Below, in pieces: positions 52,942 to 61,074 of a stretch of DNA of 64,000 bases. Location: NCBI RefSeq assembly GCF_029911635.1, contig NZ_JARYTI010000004.1:158062-222061 (forward strand). Reading direction: 5' to 3'. The notes beneath the pieces were generated by a model. The model saw only the letters and a list, made by a program, of their open reading frames with translations, was not told the DNA's origin and searched no databases. Made by a program: the position numbers and the translations under genes. Source of the DNA: Sphingomonas sp. AR_OL41 (lineage in GTDB: Bacteria; Pseudomonadota; Alphaproteobacteria; Sphingomonadales; Sphingomonadaceae). Each line of letters opens with the position of its first letter. Position 1 is the first letter of the stretch.

Positions 52942-54363
52942 TCATCCGCCGAAGGTCACCGTGATGCCGACGATTCCCCCACCGACCGCGACACCGTCGC
53001 GGTCGGTCGCGGTCAGCCTGATTTGCCCGGCCGTTTGCAACGCGGCACTGGCGAAACCTGAGCCCACGGGTGCCTCCTGAAGTGCCTCGCAGGCGTAGAC
53101 GCTGCCGTCGGCTTGCACATGGCAGCGGATCGTACCGGTTCCGGTGACACCATTGGCGCGCGCCATCGCGGGATAGGCGCTGGCGATATCGGCCGCGCTC
53201 GGCCCCGCCGCGAAATCGGGGTTGGCAATCAGATGGCCATCGCCCCCGGCGGGAATGGCGGAAGACATGTTGCTGGCCGGCGCGTCGGAATAAGGGTCAG
53301 CGACCGGCTCGTCGGCATTGGTCATCTGGTCGGCGGGATCGGGCACCATTGCGGGCACATCGACCACATCGTCATAGCTCGGCTTCGGCGCCATCGCTCC
53401 CATACCGACCACCAGCCCCATCCAGGCCAACACGGTGATGAAAAACGCCACGCCGATCGCGAGATAGAAACCGATGCCCTTGGCGATCGACCGGCCCGAT
53501 GTGCGCTCGCCGCTGAGATCGTCGAGTTCGGCCGGCAGGCCGGGCGTCGCCGCTTCGAAAAGGCGATAGGGCTCGGGAAATTGCCGCCGCGCAAAGCTGA
53601 TGAGATCGACATAGCGCGCCAGCGTCGAGGGAAAGGGGCTGCCGACGCGGGCCAGAAAGGCAAACAGCGACCCCTTGGTCTCTCGCCGCTGCTCCACCAA
53701 CCCCGCCGGGTTGACCGAATAGCCCAGTTTCCGCCCGACAAGGAGCTTCTGCATCGCTGAAACCGCCGATCCAATATCGCCGGCAATCGCGGCCAGCCCG
53801 AGCCGGTCGCCGGTATAGACCATCGCGCGGCTATAGGGGAAAATGAGCAGCGTGAAGATGCCCGAGCGTTCGGCAATGTGCACCATCAGCCCGATGATGC
53901 CCGTGTCCTGCTGGACGCGCAGATAGCCGACGAACCGGCCGACGATCCAGCGCACCTCATTGTCGCTGACGCCGGTCTCGAGCACTTCGGAATTGAGAAA
54001 TATCGCCCGGCGCCTGAACAGCCGGACAAGCCCCGCATTGAAGAATCCATGCTCATAGACGAAGATCGAAATCTGCCGCCGCAACGACAGGGCCTGTCGC
54101 GTCTCTTCGGCCAGCTCGTGGATGCGCGGATAGTTGAGCGTCGATACCAGCACCGAGTTGTCGATCATCCGAGCATAGAACACTTCCGTGCCCAGCCACA
54201 GCAGAAACATAAACCAGAAAAATAATAAGGTAACGGTGCCAAATACCGTAAGGAAAACCAGAAACGGAAGCAGCAATACCGCGCACAATATGGCAACAAA
54301 GAAGCGAAGCGGTAGACGAGGATGTTCGCATTTTCTCACATCGGCGTGGCTAAGCGGCGACAT
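52942..54363 (-). CDS. inactivated M48-like membrane protein with C-terminal TonB-C domain
   Basis: A 473-residue protein, divergent from the TIR-FGE gene. Two N-terminal helices (about 20-60) lead to a domain that follows the M48/HtpX peptidase order: IHELAEETRQALSL, FVYEHGFFNAGLVRLF, AIFLNSEVLETGVSDNEVRW. Where the zinc motif HExxH is expected, it reads GRFVG (142-146), and the third-ligand region reads YTGDRLGL with no Glu, so catalysis is impossible. A third helix (about 296-325) precedes a Pro/Asp-rich linker and a TonB-C-like domain (about 390-473; IRCHVQADGSVYACEAL, paired Cys). The function is unknown; the M48 link is by eye. Confidence 0.7.
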   Translation of the reverse strand: MSPLSHADVRKCEHPRLPLRFFVAILCAVLLLPFLVFLTVFGTVTLLFFWFMFLLWLGTEVFYARMIDNSVLVSTLNYPRIHELAEETRQALSLRRQISIFVYEHGFFNAGLVRLFRRRAIFLNSEVLETGVSDNEVRWIVGRFVGYLRVQQDTGIIGLMVHIAERSGIFTLLIFPYSRAMVYTGDRLGLAAIAGDIGSAVSAMQKLLVGRKLGYSVNPAGLVEQRRETKGSLFAFLARVGSPFPSTLARYVDLISFARRQFPEPYRLFEAATPGLPAELDDLSGERTSGRSIAKGIGFYLAIGVAFFITVLAWMGLVVGMGAMAPKPSYDDVVDVPAMVPDPADQMTNADEPVADPYSDAPASNMSSAIPAGGDGHLIANPDFAAGPSAADIASAYPAMARANGVTGTGTIRCHVQADGSVYACEALQEAPVGSGFASAALQTAGQIRLTATDRDGVAVGGGIVGITVTFGG

Positions 54364-54412
54364 TCATCCCTCCCCCGAAGTGCGAAACTGTCCTATGCTA
54401 ATGATGATACCA

Positions 54413-54422
54413 ATGATATCAT
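54413..54422. promoter_or_regulatory. 10-bp palindrome in the divergent promoter region
   Basis: ATGATATCAT, with a partial copy ATGATAC just upstream, lies in the 88-bp AT-rich gap between the dead-M48 and TIR-FGE genes. It may be an operator for both. Weak evidence. Confidence 0.3.
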
Positions 54423-54451
54423 AAAAATGACGATCAACCGATGGAGCAAAC

Positions 54452-55738
54452 ATGGCTGATGTATTTATCAGTTACAAGCGCGAAAATCGGGCAGCGGCCG
54501 CACTGTTCGCCGGCGCGCTGGCAAAGGAAGGTTTTTCGGTCTGGTGGGATGAACAGATCACCCCGCGCGAGGCGTGGGATTCGGTGATCGAAGGCCAGAT
54601 TTCGGTCGCGTCCAGCGTGCTCGTCCTGTGGTCGCCCTTGTCGGTCGGTTCGGACTGGGTGCGTACCGAGGCGCATTATGGCCAGCGCGAGCGCAAGCTC
54701 GTGCCGGTCAAGATCGAGCCCTGCGAACCGCCCATGGCGTTTTTCCTCACCCAAACGCTCGATCTGTCCGGCTGGGACGGCGCGCCGGCGCATCTGCAAT
54801 GGCGCAAATTGCTCACCTGGCTGGCCGACCGCAGGATACCGCAACAGGATGTGCCCGCGCCCGGCGCGGCGGCGAACCCGTTCCGCGACACGATCGGGCA
54901 GCTCGCATCGGGCGAGCCGATCGTCGACGGCGCCTTCATCAACGAGGCGACGCCAGCCGGGACGCTGTTCCGCGACGCCGTCGGCACGCCCGTGATGCGG
55001 GTGCTGCCGCGCGGCCAGTTCGTGATGGGCGGCGCGCCGGGCGACCCCGATCGCACCAGCACCGAACTGCCGCAAAAGGGCGTACATATCGCTTATCCCC
55101 TCGCCATCGGGACCTATCCCGTTACCGGCGCGGAATTCTCGCGCCACGGCGCGCGGCCCGAAGCGACCAATGCGCGGCCGCCCGCCCGGGGCTGGTTCAA
55201 GAGCAAGCCGCCACCGGCCAGCGCGCCGCTGCAACACGGCGCGCTCGATTGCGCCGCGAATTGCGTGTCGTGGCTCGACGCCCGCGCTTACGTCGCCGCC
55301 TTGTCGGCCGCGACGTCGCTGGCCTATCGGCTGCCGTCCGAATCCGAATGGGAATATGCCTGCCGCGCGCGCGCCGCCGGCCGCTACAGCTGGGGCGATT
55401 CGATCAGCGAGGCGCACGCCTGTTTCGGTCGCCCCGCCCCATCCGGGCCGATCCCGCCCGGTCGCTTCCCGCCCAATGCCTTCGGCCTCTACGACATGCA
55501 CGGCAATGTCCGCGAATGGACCGGCGATCTGTGGCATGAGAGCCATGATCACCTGCCACCCGACGGGCGGCCGGCGATCGACGGCCATGGCTCGATGCGC
55601 GTCATCCGCGGCGGCGGCTGGTCCGATCCACCCAGCATGCTACGCGCATCGGCGCGCGGCCGCGCGACCGAGACGCTTCGCTCCGAGGTGATCGGATTTC
55701 GTGTTGTGCGCGAATTGGCGAAAGGAAATGCGCGATGA
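54452..55738 (+). CDS. TIR domain fused to a formylglycine-generating-enzyme-like (SUMF1) domain
   Basis: A 428-residue fusion. The N-terminus (1-125) is a TIR domain: ADVFISYKRENRAAAALFAG, FSVWWDEQITP, VLVLWSPLSVGSDWVRTEA, where Glu73 is at the position of the catalytic Glu of NAD-cleaving TIRs. Residues 175-425 are an FGE-sulfatase domain: GQFVMGGAPGDP, RLPSESEWEYACRA, FGLYDMHGNVREWTGD, RVIRGGGWSDPP and GFRVVRE. The copper-binding Cys pair of real FGEs, expected after RGGGW, is missing, so this is a binding-type C-lectin-like fold. The divergent pair and a small downstream gene make a compact locus. The partner or ligand is unknown. Confidence 0.85.
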   Translation: MADVFISYKRENRAAAALFAGALAKEGFSVWWDEQITPREAWDSVIEGQISVASSVLVLWSPLSVGSDWVRTEAHYGQRERKLVPVKIEPCEPPMAFFLTQTLDLSGWDGAPAHLQWRKLLTWLADRRIPQQDVPAPGAAANPFRDTIGQLASGEPIVDGAFINEATPAGTLFRDAVGTPVMRVLPRGQFVMGGAPGDPDRTSTELPQKGVHIAYPLAIGTYPVTGAEFSRHGARPEATNARPPARGWFKSKPPPASAPLQHGALDCAANCVSWLDARAYVAALSAATSLAYRLPSESEWEYACRARAAGRYSWGDSISEAHACFGRPAPSGPIPPGRFPPNAFGLYDMHGNVREWTGDLWHESHDHLPPDGRPAIDGHGSMRVIRGGGWSDPPSMLRASARGRATETLRSEVIGFRVVRELAKGNAR

Positions 55739-55986
55739 CGGAAACCCCTGATCTCGAGGCGCGGCTCGCGGCACTCGAAATGCTCGTCTCCTTTCTGTTC
55801 GCCTCACAGCACATGCAAACGGCGGACCCGGCGGCGGCGCTCAAGCGCTTGCGCGCCGATCTGATCGAGAATCGCGACACACCGGTCGCGACCCACCCGT
55901 CCAGCGCCTTTTCGGCCACGCTCGACCGGGTCGTGGCCGGGATCGTCGAGATTCAGGATATCTTGCCGAAGCGGCTGGTGGACTGA
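55735..55986 (+). CDS. small helical protein co-translated with the TIR-FGE gene
   Basis: An 83-residue product whose ATG at 55735 overlaps the TIR-FGE stop (ATGA). It is mostly helical (LEARLAALEMLVSFLFASQH, AALKRLRADLIENRD, LDRVVAGIVEIQDILPKRL) with a heptad-like start. No family is recognised. Coupled translation suggests a stoichiometric partner or regulator of the TIR-FGE protein. Confidence 0.7.
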   Translation: MTETPDLEARLAALEMLVSFLFASQHMQTADPAAALKRLRADLIENRDTPVATHPSSAFSATLDRVVAGIVEIQDILPKRLVD

Positions 55987-56092
55987 CCCGCCGCCACGCC
56001 CGCGTCGCCGACGAGGCGGCCAGCCGCGTCGCGCGCGGGGCACGCCTCGCAAGATCCGCGCCGCGAAACACGCGAGCCGCGTAACACCCCAC

Positions 56093-56196
56093 CTTCCCCG
56101 GCGAAGGCCGGGGCCCAGTCGGGAAGGCTGAAATGATCAGCGGCAACGCCCATCGCAACGTCCCCCAACTGGGCCCCGGCCTTCGCCGGGGAAGCG
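56093..56196. repeat. inverted pair of REP palindromes, GAAG-loop class
   Basis: CCCCGGC-GAAG-GCCGGGG and its inverse with CCCAGTCGGG / CCCAACTGGG flanks, about 65 bp apart. The interval 55987-56244 has no gene. Confidence 0.8.
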
Positions 56197-56244
56197 AAAA
56201 CAAGCGCGACGAGATCGACCGAAATTCGACAACGCTTGTTCCTG

Positions 56245-56658
56245 TCAGAACCGCTTGCCGGCCGTGTTCGTCTCGAAGGGATAGTCATACGCACCGGCCG
56301 GGTCGCCGAACCGCTTCTGGCACGCCTGGGACAATGTGGACGCGTCCTCCGCGCCGAAGGTAGGGCCGCTCTTGCCGTAGCGCATCCGGAGCGCCGCGAT
56401 CCGGCCCCACACATCGCTCTTGACCGCCCCGCCCGATCGCCCGCTGGCCGCGCCCTGCCGCAAGGCCGCACGGTTGAACGCCACCGTGCGACTTGCCTCA
56501 TCCGGCGGCATCATGGCGGCATCGTAAATCTGGTCGTAGAATTCGTGAAGAGCATGCTCGTTCGCCGCGCATTCCACGCTCGCCCGATAAGCCTCCTCGC
56601 CCGCCCGATGGCACCCCGACAAACCAAGCGTCACCACCACGACCGCCACGCTGCGCAT
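56245..56658 (-). CDS. small lipoprotein, unknown function
   Basis: A 137-residue product with signal MRSVAVVVVTLGLSGC (lipobox LSGC). The mature part is helical with conserved-looking Cys residues (VECAANEHAL, LSQACQKRFG) that may pair. I do not recognise a family. An upstream ATG at 56679 would add seven residues. The 3' neighbour is a REP pair. Confidence 0.65.
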   Translation of the reverse strand: MRSVAVVVVTLGLSGCHRAGEEAYRASVECAANEHALHEFYDQIYDAAMMPPDEASRTVAFNRAALRQGAASGRSGGAVKSDVWGRIAALRMRYGKSGPTFGAEDASTLSQACQKRFGDPAGAYDYPFETNTAGKRF

Positions 56659-56737
56659 CAAGCCAACGACGCCCGCCAAAAAACCCTCCGCGCCTCCGCG
56701 CGAACAAATCCTCCTTCTTTCTTCCTTCTTCAGCCCG

Positions 56738-58561
56738 CTACGCCCTCACCCCCGCCACGTACCGCGAAACCTCCCCCGCCAGCACATCGAGCGGCACATT
56801 GCCCCCCTCGACCACCGCCTGGTTGAAATCGCGCAGGTCGAACCGCGCCCCCAACGCCGCCTTGGCCCGCTCACGCTGCGCATTGATCTCAATGTGCCCC
56901 AGCTTGTACCCACAAGCCTGCCCCGGCCACGCGCAATAACGATCGACCTCGCTCGCCGCATTGCTCATCGGCAGCCCCGTCGCCGCAACGAACTCCGCCA
57001 GCGCCTGTTCGCGCGTCCAGCCCAGCGCGTGGATGCCGGTATCGACCACCAGCCGCACCGCGCGCCACGACAGCCCCATCAGATAACCGAGCCGCCCGGC
57101 GGGATCGTCGTCATACAGCCCAAGCTCGTCGGCGAGCTGCTCGGCATACAGCGCCCAGCCTTCCGAATAGGCGTTGAACGCCAGGATCGCGCGGATCATC
57201 GGCAGTTGCCCGGAATATTCGCCCTGCCAGACATGCCCGGGAATGCCCTCGTGAAACACCAGGTCGGGGATTGTCATCCGGTTGTGAATGTCGGGGTCGC
57301 CGAGATTGACCCAGATCCGCCCTGTGCGCACGCCGTCCAGCATGCCCGACCCGCCATAGGCCGCCGGCGCGCCCGGCTCCTGCGCCAGCGGCATGCGGCG
57401 AATCTCCAGCTTGCCCGTGACCGGCCGGCGGAACGCCTGGGGCAGGCGCGGCCGGATCGCATCGATCCGCCCCTGCATATAGGCGATAATCTGCCGCCGC
57501 CCCTCATGGTCGTTCGCAAAGCCGATCCCCGGCCGCTGCTGCAACGCCGCCGCGCGCTCGGCGACGCTGCCCTTGGTGAGCCCAAAGCCCTTGACGATGG
57601 TGTCCATCCGCGCCTGCAGCTCGATCAGCTGCGCGCGGCCCAGCGCATGGATCTCGGCCGGCGAGCGCGTCGTCGTCGTCCCCGCGCGCAGCCCCCAGGC
57701 ATACCATTCGGGGCCATGCGGCCGCGTCAGCAGTCCCGCCGCTTCTGTCGCCACCTCGCGCTGCAGCTTCAGTTCGTCGAGCTGCCGCATCATCGCCGGC
57801 GCAACGCGCGCGCGGACGATCTGCGACGCGCGCGGCACCCAGTCGCCCGTCATGCTGCCGAGCTTGCGCACCAGCGGCCCGAGCAACGGCCCGCCGATCA
57901 GCGCCGCCGAAATGATGCTGCCCGTCATGCCCTTGATCGTCTTGTCGAGCAGGAAGGCCGGCGGCACCAGCCCGGCCCCGCGCGCCGCGGCGATGCGCTG
58001 CGTCTCGCCGTCGAGCTGCCCCGCCATCGCCGCCAGCCGCGCGAGATAGGCTTCGGCATCGGCGGCGTTCTTCACCGGCTGGTCGCCATCGAGCAGCTGC
58101 GGCACGTCGAGCCACGCGCCGACATTCTGGATCACGCCATAAGGCGTGTTGCGCCAGCTGCCGATCGTCGCCACGCCATAAGGCAGCGCCATCCCCTCGG
58201 CCGCGGTGCGAAAGGCGCTCTCGGCGACGGCAAGGCTGGTCCGCGTGGCGGGGTCGAGCAACCCGGCGACCGGCAGCCGCGCCAACTCGTCGAGCGCCCC
58301 CGCCAGAAACGCCCGCTTCGCCGCGACGCCTGCCGGGGAGCGGTCTTCGAGCCTCCCGCGCAGGGCGGCATGCGGGCCGGTGTCGAGCCCGAGCCGGGTT
58401 GCCTCGCCGGGATCGAGTTCGAGCAGGCGCCAGGCGAGGCGGTCTAGGAGAGCGGCGGGGGTGGTTGTGGGAATGGCGGCGCGGGCGGGTAGTGCTGTGG
58501 AGGCGGCGACGGCGGCAAGCCCTGCCAGCGCTTCGCGGCGGGAGAGAGAGGATGTGTCCAT
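56738..58561 (-). CDS. exported DUF885 protein, putative metallo-carboxypeptidase-like
   Basis: A 607-residue periplasmic protein with a Tat-like signal (SRREALAGLAAVAASTALPA). DUF885 members are M32/M3-like all-helical peptidase homologues. The zinc motif is present as FHEGIPGHVWQ (HExxxGH), and FNAYSEGWALYAEQLADELG supplies the downstream Glu. APAAYGGSGMLDGVRTGRIW is the substrate-side loop. One study of this group links it to peptidase activity, but I cannot fix the substrate. The start is ATG 58561. It marks the last gene of the GC-rich core before the island. Confidence 0.87.
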   Translation of the reverse strand: MDTSSLSRREALAGLAAVAASTALPARAAIPTTTPAALLDRLAWRLLELDPGEATRLGLDTGPHAALRGRLEDRSPAGVAAKRAFLAGALDELARLPVAGLLDPATRTSLAVAESAFRTAAEGMALPYGVATIGSWRNTPYGVIQNVGAWLDVPQLLDGDQPVKNAADAEAYLARLAAMAGQLDGETQRIAAARGAGLVPPAFLLDKTIKGMTGSIISAALIGGPLLGPLVRKLGSMTGDWVPRASQIVRARVAPAMMRQLDELKLQREVATEAAGLLTRPHGPEWYAWGLRAGTTTTRSPAEIHALGRAQLIELQARMDTIVKGFGLTKGSVAERAAALQQRPGIGFANDHEGRRQIIAYMQGRIDAIRPRLPQAFRRPVTGKLEIRRMPLAQEPGAPAAYGGSGMLDGVRTGRIWVNLGDPDIHNRMTIPDLVFHEGIPGHVWQGEYSGQLPMIRAILAFNAYSEGWALYAEQLADELGLYDDDPAGRLGYLMGLSWRAVRLVVDTGIHALGWTREQALAEFVAATGLPMSNAASEVDRYCAWPGQACGYKLGHIEINAQRERAKAALGARFDLRDFNQAVVEGGNVPLDVLAGEVSRYVAGVRA

Positions 58562-58752
58562 TGCGAAGAAATGACGGGTGCGAGTGCCTAGGTCAAACGC
58601 GGCACGCGCCCGAAGTGGCGTATCGCTGACAGCGATCGCCCCAATCGCACCAATTGCGATCAGGGCTTTTACGGATTTCAGATCAATCTTCTAAACTTGA
58701 CCAATCTGCGAATATCAATTTACAAGTGGCAGCGATCGAAAGCGGGGCCTGC

Positions 58753-59061
58753 TTGCTGATTTCTTATAATTCCCAAATTTTGCAGGAGATTTGCTATCAG
58801 GCTTCTGTTGCTAAGAAAATTTTGGGTGATGCTGCCGCAGCGTCGTTACAGGCCAGACATGCCGACATCCAGGCCGCGAACAATGTGTTCGAGCTGCCGG
58901 TGGGGCAGGTATCGATAGACGAGAATCTTTGCACGCTGACGGTTTCGAACGTGCTTTCAATCGTGATGTCTCCCAACTATGCGGCCGCGAACGACAGCGC
59001 CGTCTACGATTGGGCCACTGTCGGGCGAATAAAACTGATGGGGATAAACGATGTACGATAG
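58753..59061 (+). CDS. RelE/HigB-like toxin of a type II toxin-antitoxin pair
   Basis: A 102-residue product resembling HigB-like 'killer' proteins: LLISYNSQILQEICYQASVA, KILGDAAAASLQARHADIQA, ANNVFELPVGQVSIDENLCT and a closing TVGRIKLMGINDV. Homologues start at the ISY strand, which favours TTG 58753, though the frame is open to 58654 and GTG 58726 is possible. The catalytic residues of RNase HigB are not all evident. Its stop lies inside the next gene's start region (11-bp overlap), the toxin-first order of higBA. Codon use is AT-rich. Confidence 0.7.
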   Translation: MLISYNSQILQEICYQASVAKKILGDAAAASLQARHADIQAANNVFELPVGQVSIDENLCTLTVSNVLSIVMSPNYAAANDSAVYDWATVGRIKLMGINDVR

Positions 59062-60151
59062 CGGAATGGCGGAGGCGCCCGATTGGGCCTCACCGCCTGG
59101 CCATACCATCGTCACCATCCTGGACGAACGCGAACTTACAGTCGAACAATTTGCCCATCAAATTGGGCGCAGCACCTCGGTCGCTCAGCGAATTATCGAT
59201 GGCGCTCATGCGATTGATAGAGACTTGGCCCGCAATCTGGCGTTCGCACTAGGTGCCTCCGAGAAATTCTGGATGGCGCGAGAGCACGATTATCGCGCAA
59301 GTGTAACACCACGTGACAGTTTCCAAATTGGCTCGCTCGCAGAATTGATTGGCAAGCTGCCTGTCAACGATATGCAGAATTTTGGTTGGATCGGCCGCGC
59401 AGGATCGACCGATGACAAAATAGCGGAATGCCTTTCGTTCTTCGATGTGTCGACGCTTGCGCAGTGGCAAGGGCGCTATGAAAACGCATTTCAGGAAGCG
59501 GCATACCGACGCTCGACAGCGCACAATTCCTGCGAGGTCGCGACCACCGCGTGGCTCCGGCAAGGGGAAATTGAAACGCAAGGCGACGTCGTAGCGTCAT
59601 GGTCAGCGGCGGTACTTGAGACTCAGATCGAGCATTTCAAGCGCTTGACCTGGTACAAAAGCCCGGCCTTATTCCTACCAAAAGCTAAGAGCTTGTTTGC
59701 GGCAGCAGGCGTGAAATTCGCAATAGTTCGGGCACCGAAAGGCTGCACCGCGAGTGGCGCGGTCCGCGTCCTATCAGACGGCACTCCCCACGTTCAGTTG
59801 AGCTTTCGTTTCCTTTCCGACGATCAGTTTTGGTTCTCGCTGTTCCACGAGATCGCGCATCTCCTGCTTCACTACGAGAGAATGCCGATCTTAGAGAACT
59901 CGGAAACCGCCGGCAATCAAACCGAGTCAGAAGCCAACGAGTATGCGGCCAACACCATCATACCCCCCGAGTTTCATGACGAGCTCTTCTCACTTAGCAA
60001 AACAAAAAACTCGATTATCAATTTTGCAAAAAAAGTTGGCGTCTGCCCGGGCCTAATAGTCGGCCGGTTACAGCGAGAGAGAGTTATAGGATACAACCAG
60101 ATGCAGCACTTAAAGCGTCGCTTCGTTTGGTTAGATCATCCTCTGAAGTAG
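59051..60151 (+). CDS. HigA-type HTH + ImmA/IrrE metallopeptidase fusion, antitoxin of the pair
   Basis: A 366-residue fusion. The N-terminal XRE helix-turn-helix (about 15-75: LTVEQFAHQIGRSTSVAQRI, IDRDLARNLAFALGASEKFW) is a HigA-like antitoxin DNA-binding domain. The C-terminal part is ImmA/IrrE (COG2856): FSLFHEIAHLLLHYE with the zinc motif HEIAH (266-270), and ESEANEYAANTIIPP provides the third ligand. It probably represses its own promoter and may be cleaved or activated under stress. Its ATG at 59051 overlaps the toxin; ATG 59066 is also possible. It ends 16 bp inside the opposite gene. Confidence 0.85.
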   Translation: MYDSGMAEAPDWASPPGHTIVTILDERELTVEQFAHQIGRSTSVAQRIIDGAHAIDRDLARNLAFALGASEKFWMAREHDYRASVTPRDSFQIGSLAELIGKLPVNDMQNFGWIGRAGSTDDKIAECLSFFDVSTLAQWQGRYENAFQEAAYRRSTAHNSCEVATTAWLRQGEIETQGDVVASWSAAVLETQIEHFKRLTWYKSPALFLPKAKSLFAAAGVKFAIVRAPKGCTASGAVRVLSDGTPHVQLSFRFLSDDQFWFSLFHEIAHLLLHYERMPILENSETAGNQTESEANEYAANTIIPPEFHDELFSLSKTKNSIINFAKKVGVCPGLIVGRLQRERVIGYNQMQHLKRRFVWLDHPLK

Positions 60152-61074
60152 ATATATTTACTGGGACTCTTTTGCCAATTGCAGAGCGTATCTTCGATGG
60201 CCTGCGGGCTGACGTTGAAATGATGACTTAGTTGTGCGCATGCATCCTCCAAAGCCTTAACAGAGAGAACACCGAACAGCATCTTCGCTCCGGCCAGCGG
60301 CCCAGTGGAGCCTGCGATGTATGCCTTATCTGGGAAAATTGGAGCAATTAGTAGATTGCTCAAGTTGCAGAGAAAATCGAATTTTCCGAGACGCCCGAGC
60401 TTCGAGACTTTGCGGAGGTCTTTATATAGAAAGGAAAATACCTCCTCAGGATTTTGGCCTACCTGTTTCTGCGCTTCACCAATCAACGCTCGATGTGAAC
60501 CGTACTCATTGACCCAATTAATGTAGGAGGCAACCGCGGCTCCCGTACCTTTCGGCCCGGGCTTTAGCGTTTCAAATTTTCGATGGTTTCCAAATCGCCG
60601 GGATCGTCCAGTCCTTGTCAATGCGGGATAGATCGAACCTAGCCACTGCGCTATCGCGGTCGGGTTTTGGGAGGCGGCCGCCCAATCCCAAACACCGCCT
60701 TGATTGAATCGTCCATAGAAATCTTCTGTTAGATTCCAGCCATCTACCTTATGTTTTCCAAAATGGGTTGCTAAATAAATAAGCCAATACGCATCGTCTT
60801 CGTGCCCAGCGCGAAGCATGACCGACGCTCCACCAAATGGTTCGAAGCTACCAGAATATGGCGTGTGCAAGTTGGATGATCTGGAGTTGGCGGAATGCAC
60901 GTTCAGATATTCGATACGCCTAACGCTATCCACTAGCTGAGCGGCGAATACCCGCTTTCTATTTTCGCTGTTGAATCCGAGGCGCGCCGGAATCTCAGAT
61001 GGAATTTCTTCAATGAGCGCGACAAATCTATCAAATTTATCTCGGTCCTTAATTCTGTTTATCATCTTATCCAC
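60136..61074 (-). CDS. alpha-glutamyl/putrescinyl-thymine pyrophosphorylase-like protein (HhH-glycosylase superfamily)
   Basis: A 312-residue protein with the pattern I associate with the bacterial clade of the aGPT-pyrophosphorylase family: ASVMLRAGHEDDAYWLIYLA, THFGKHKVDGWNLTEDFYG, RRFGNHRKFETL, GTGAAVASYINWV and SFLYKDLRKVSKLGRLGKFD, ending AGSTGPLAGAKMLF. In phages such enzymes act on pyrophosphorylated 5-hydroxymethyl-pyrimidine in DNA to install an amine or amino acid. GTG 61074 overlaps the preceding thymidylate-synthase-like stop by 8 bp, so both are co-translated. Recognition is from memory of the family, not from a search. Confidence 0.65.
   Translation of the reverse strand: MDKMINRIKDRDKFDRFVALIEEIPSEIPARLGFNSENRKRVFAAQLVDSVRRIEYLNVHSANSRSSNLHTPYSGSFEPFGGASVMLRAGHEDDAYWLIYLATHFGKHKVDGWNLTEDFYGRFNQGGVWDWAAASQNPTAIAQWLGSIYPALTRTGRSRRFGNHRKFETLKPGPKGTGAAVASYINWVNEYGSHRALIGEAQKQVGQNPEEVFSFLYKDLRKVSKLGRLGKFDFLCNLSNLLIAPIFPDKAYIAGSTGPLAGAKMLFGVLSVKALEDACAQLSHHFNVSPQAIEDTLCNWQKSPSKYIYFRG

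Noticed and set aside
50300..53080. Long plus-strand frame of about 926 codons opposite maeB
   Set aside because: It is His/Arg-rich low-complexity sequence mirrored from a clear malic enzyme on the minus strand; typical for high-GC antisense frames.
58562..58752. tRNA gene or att site at the left island border
   Set aside because: No cloverleaf or T-arm sequence and no matching direct repeat at the right border by eye.
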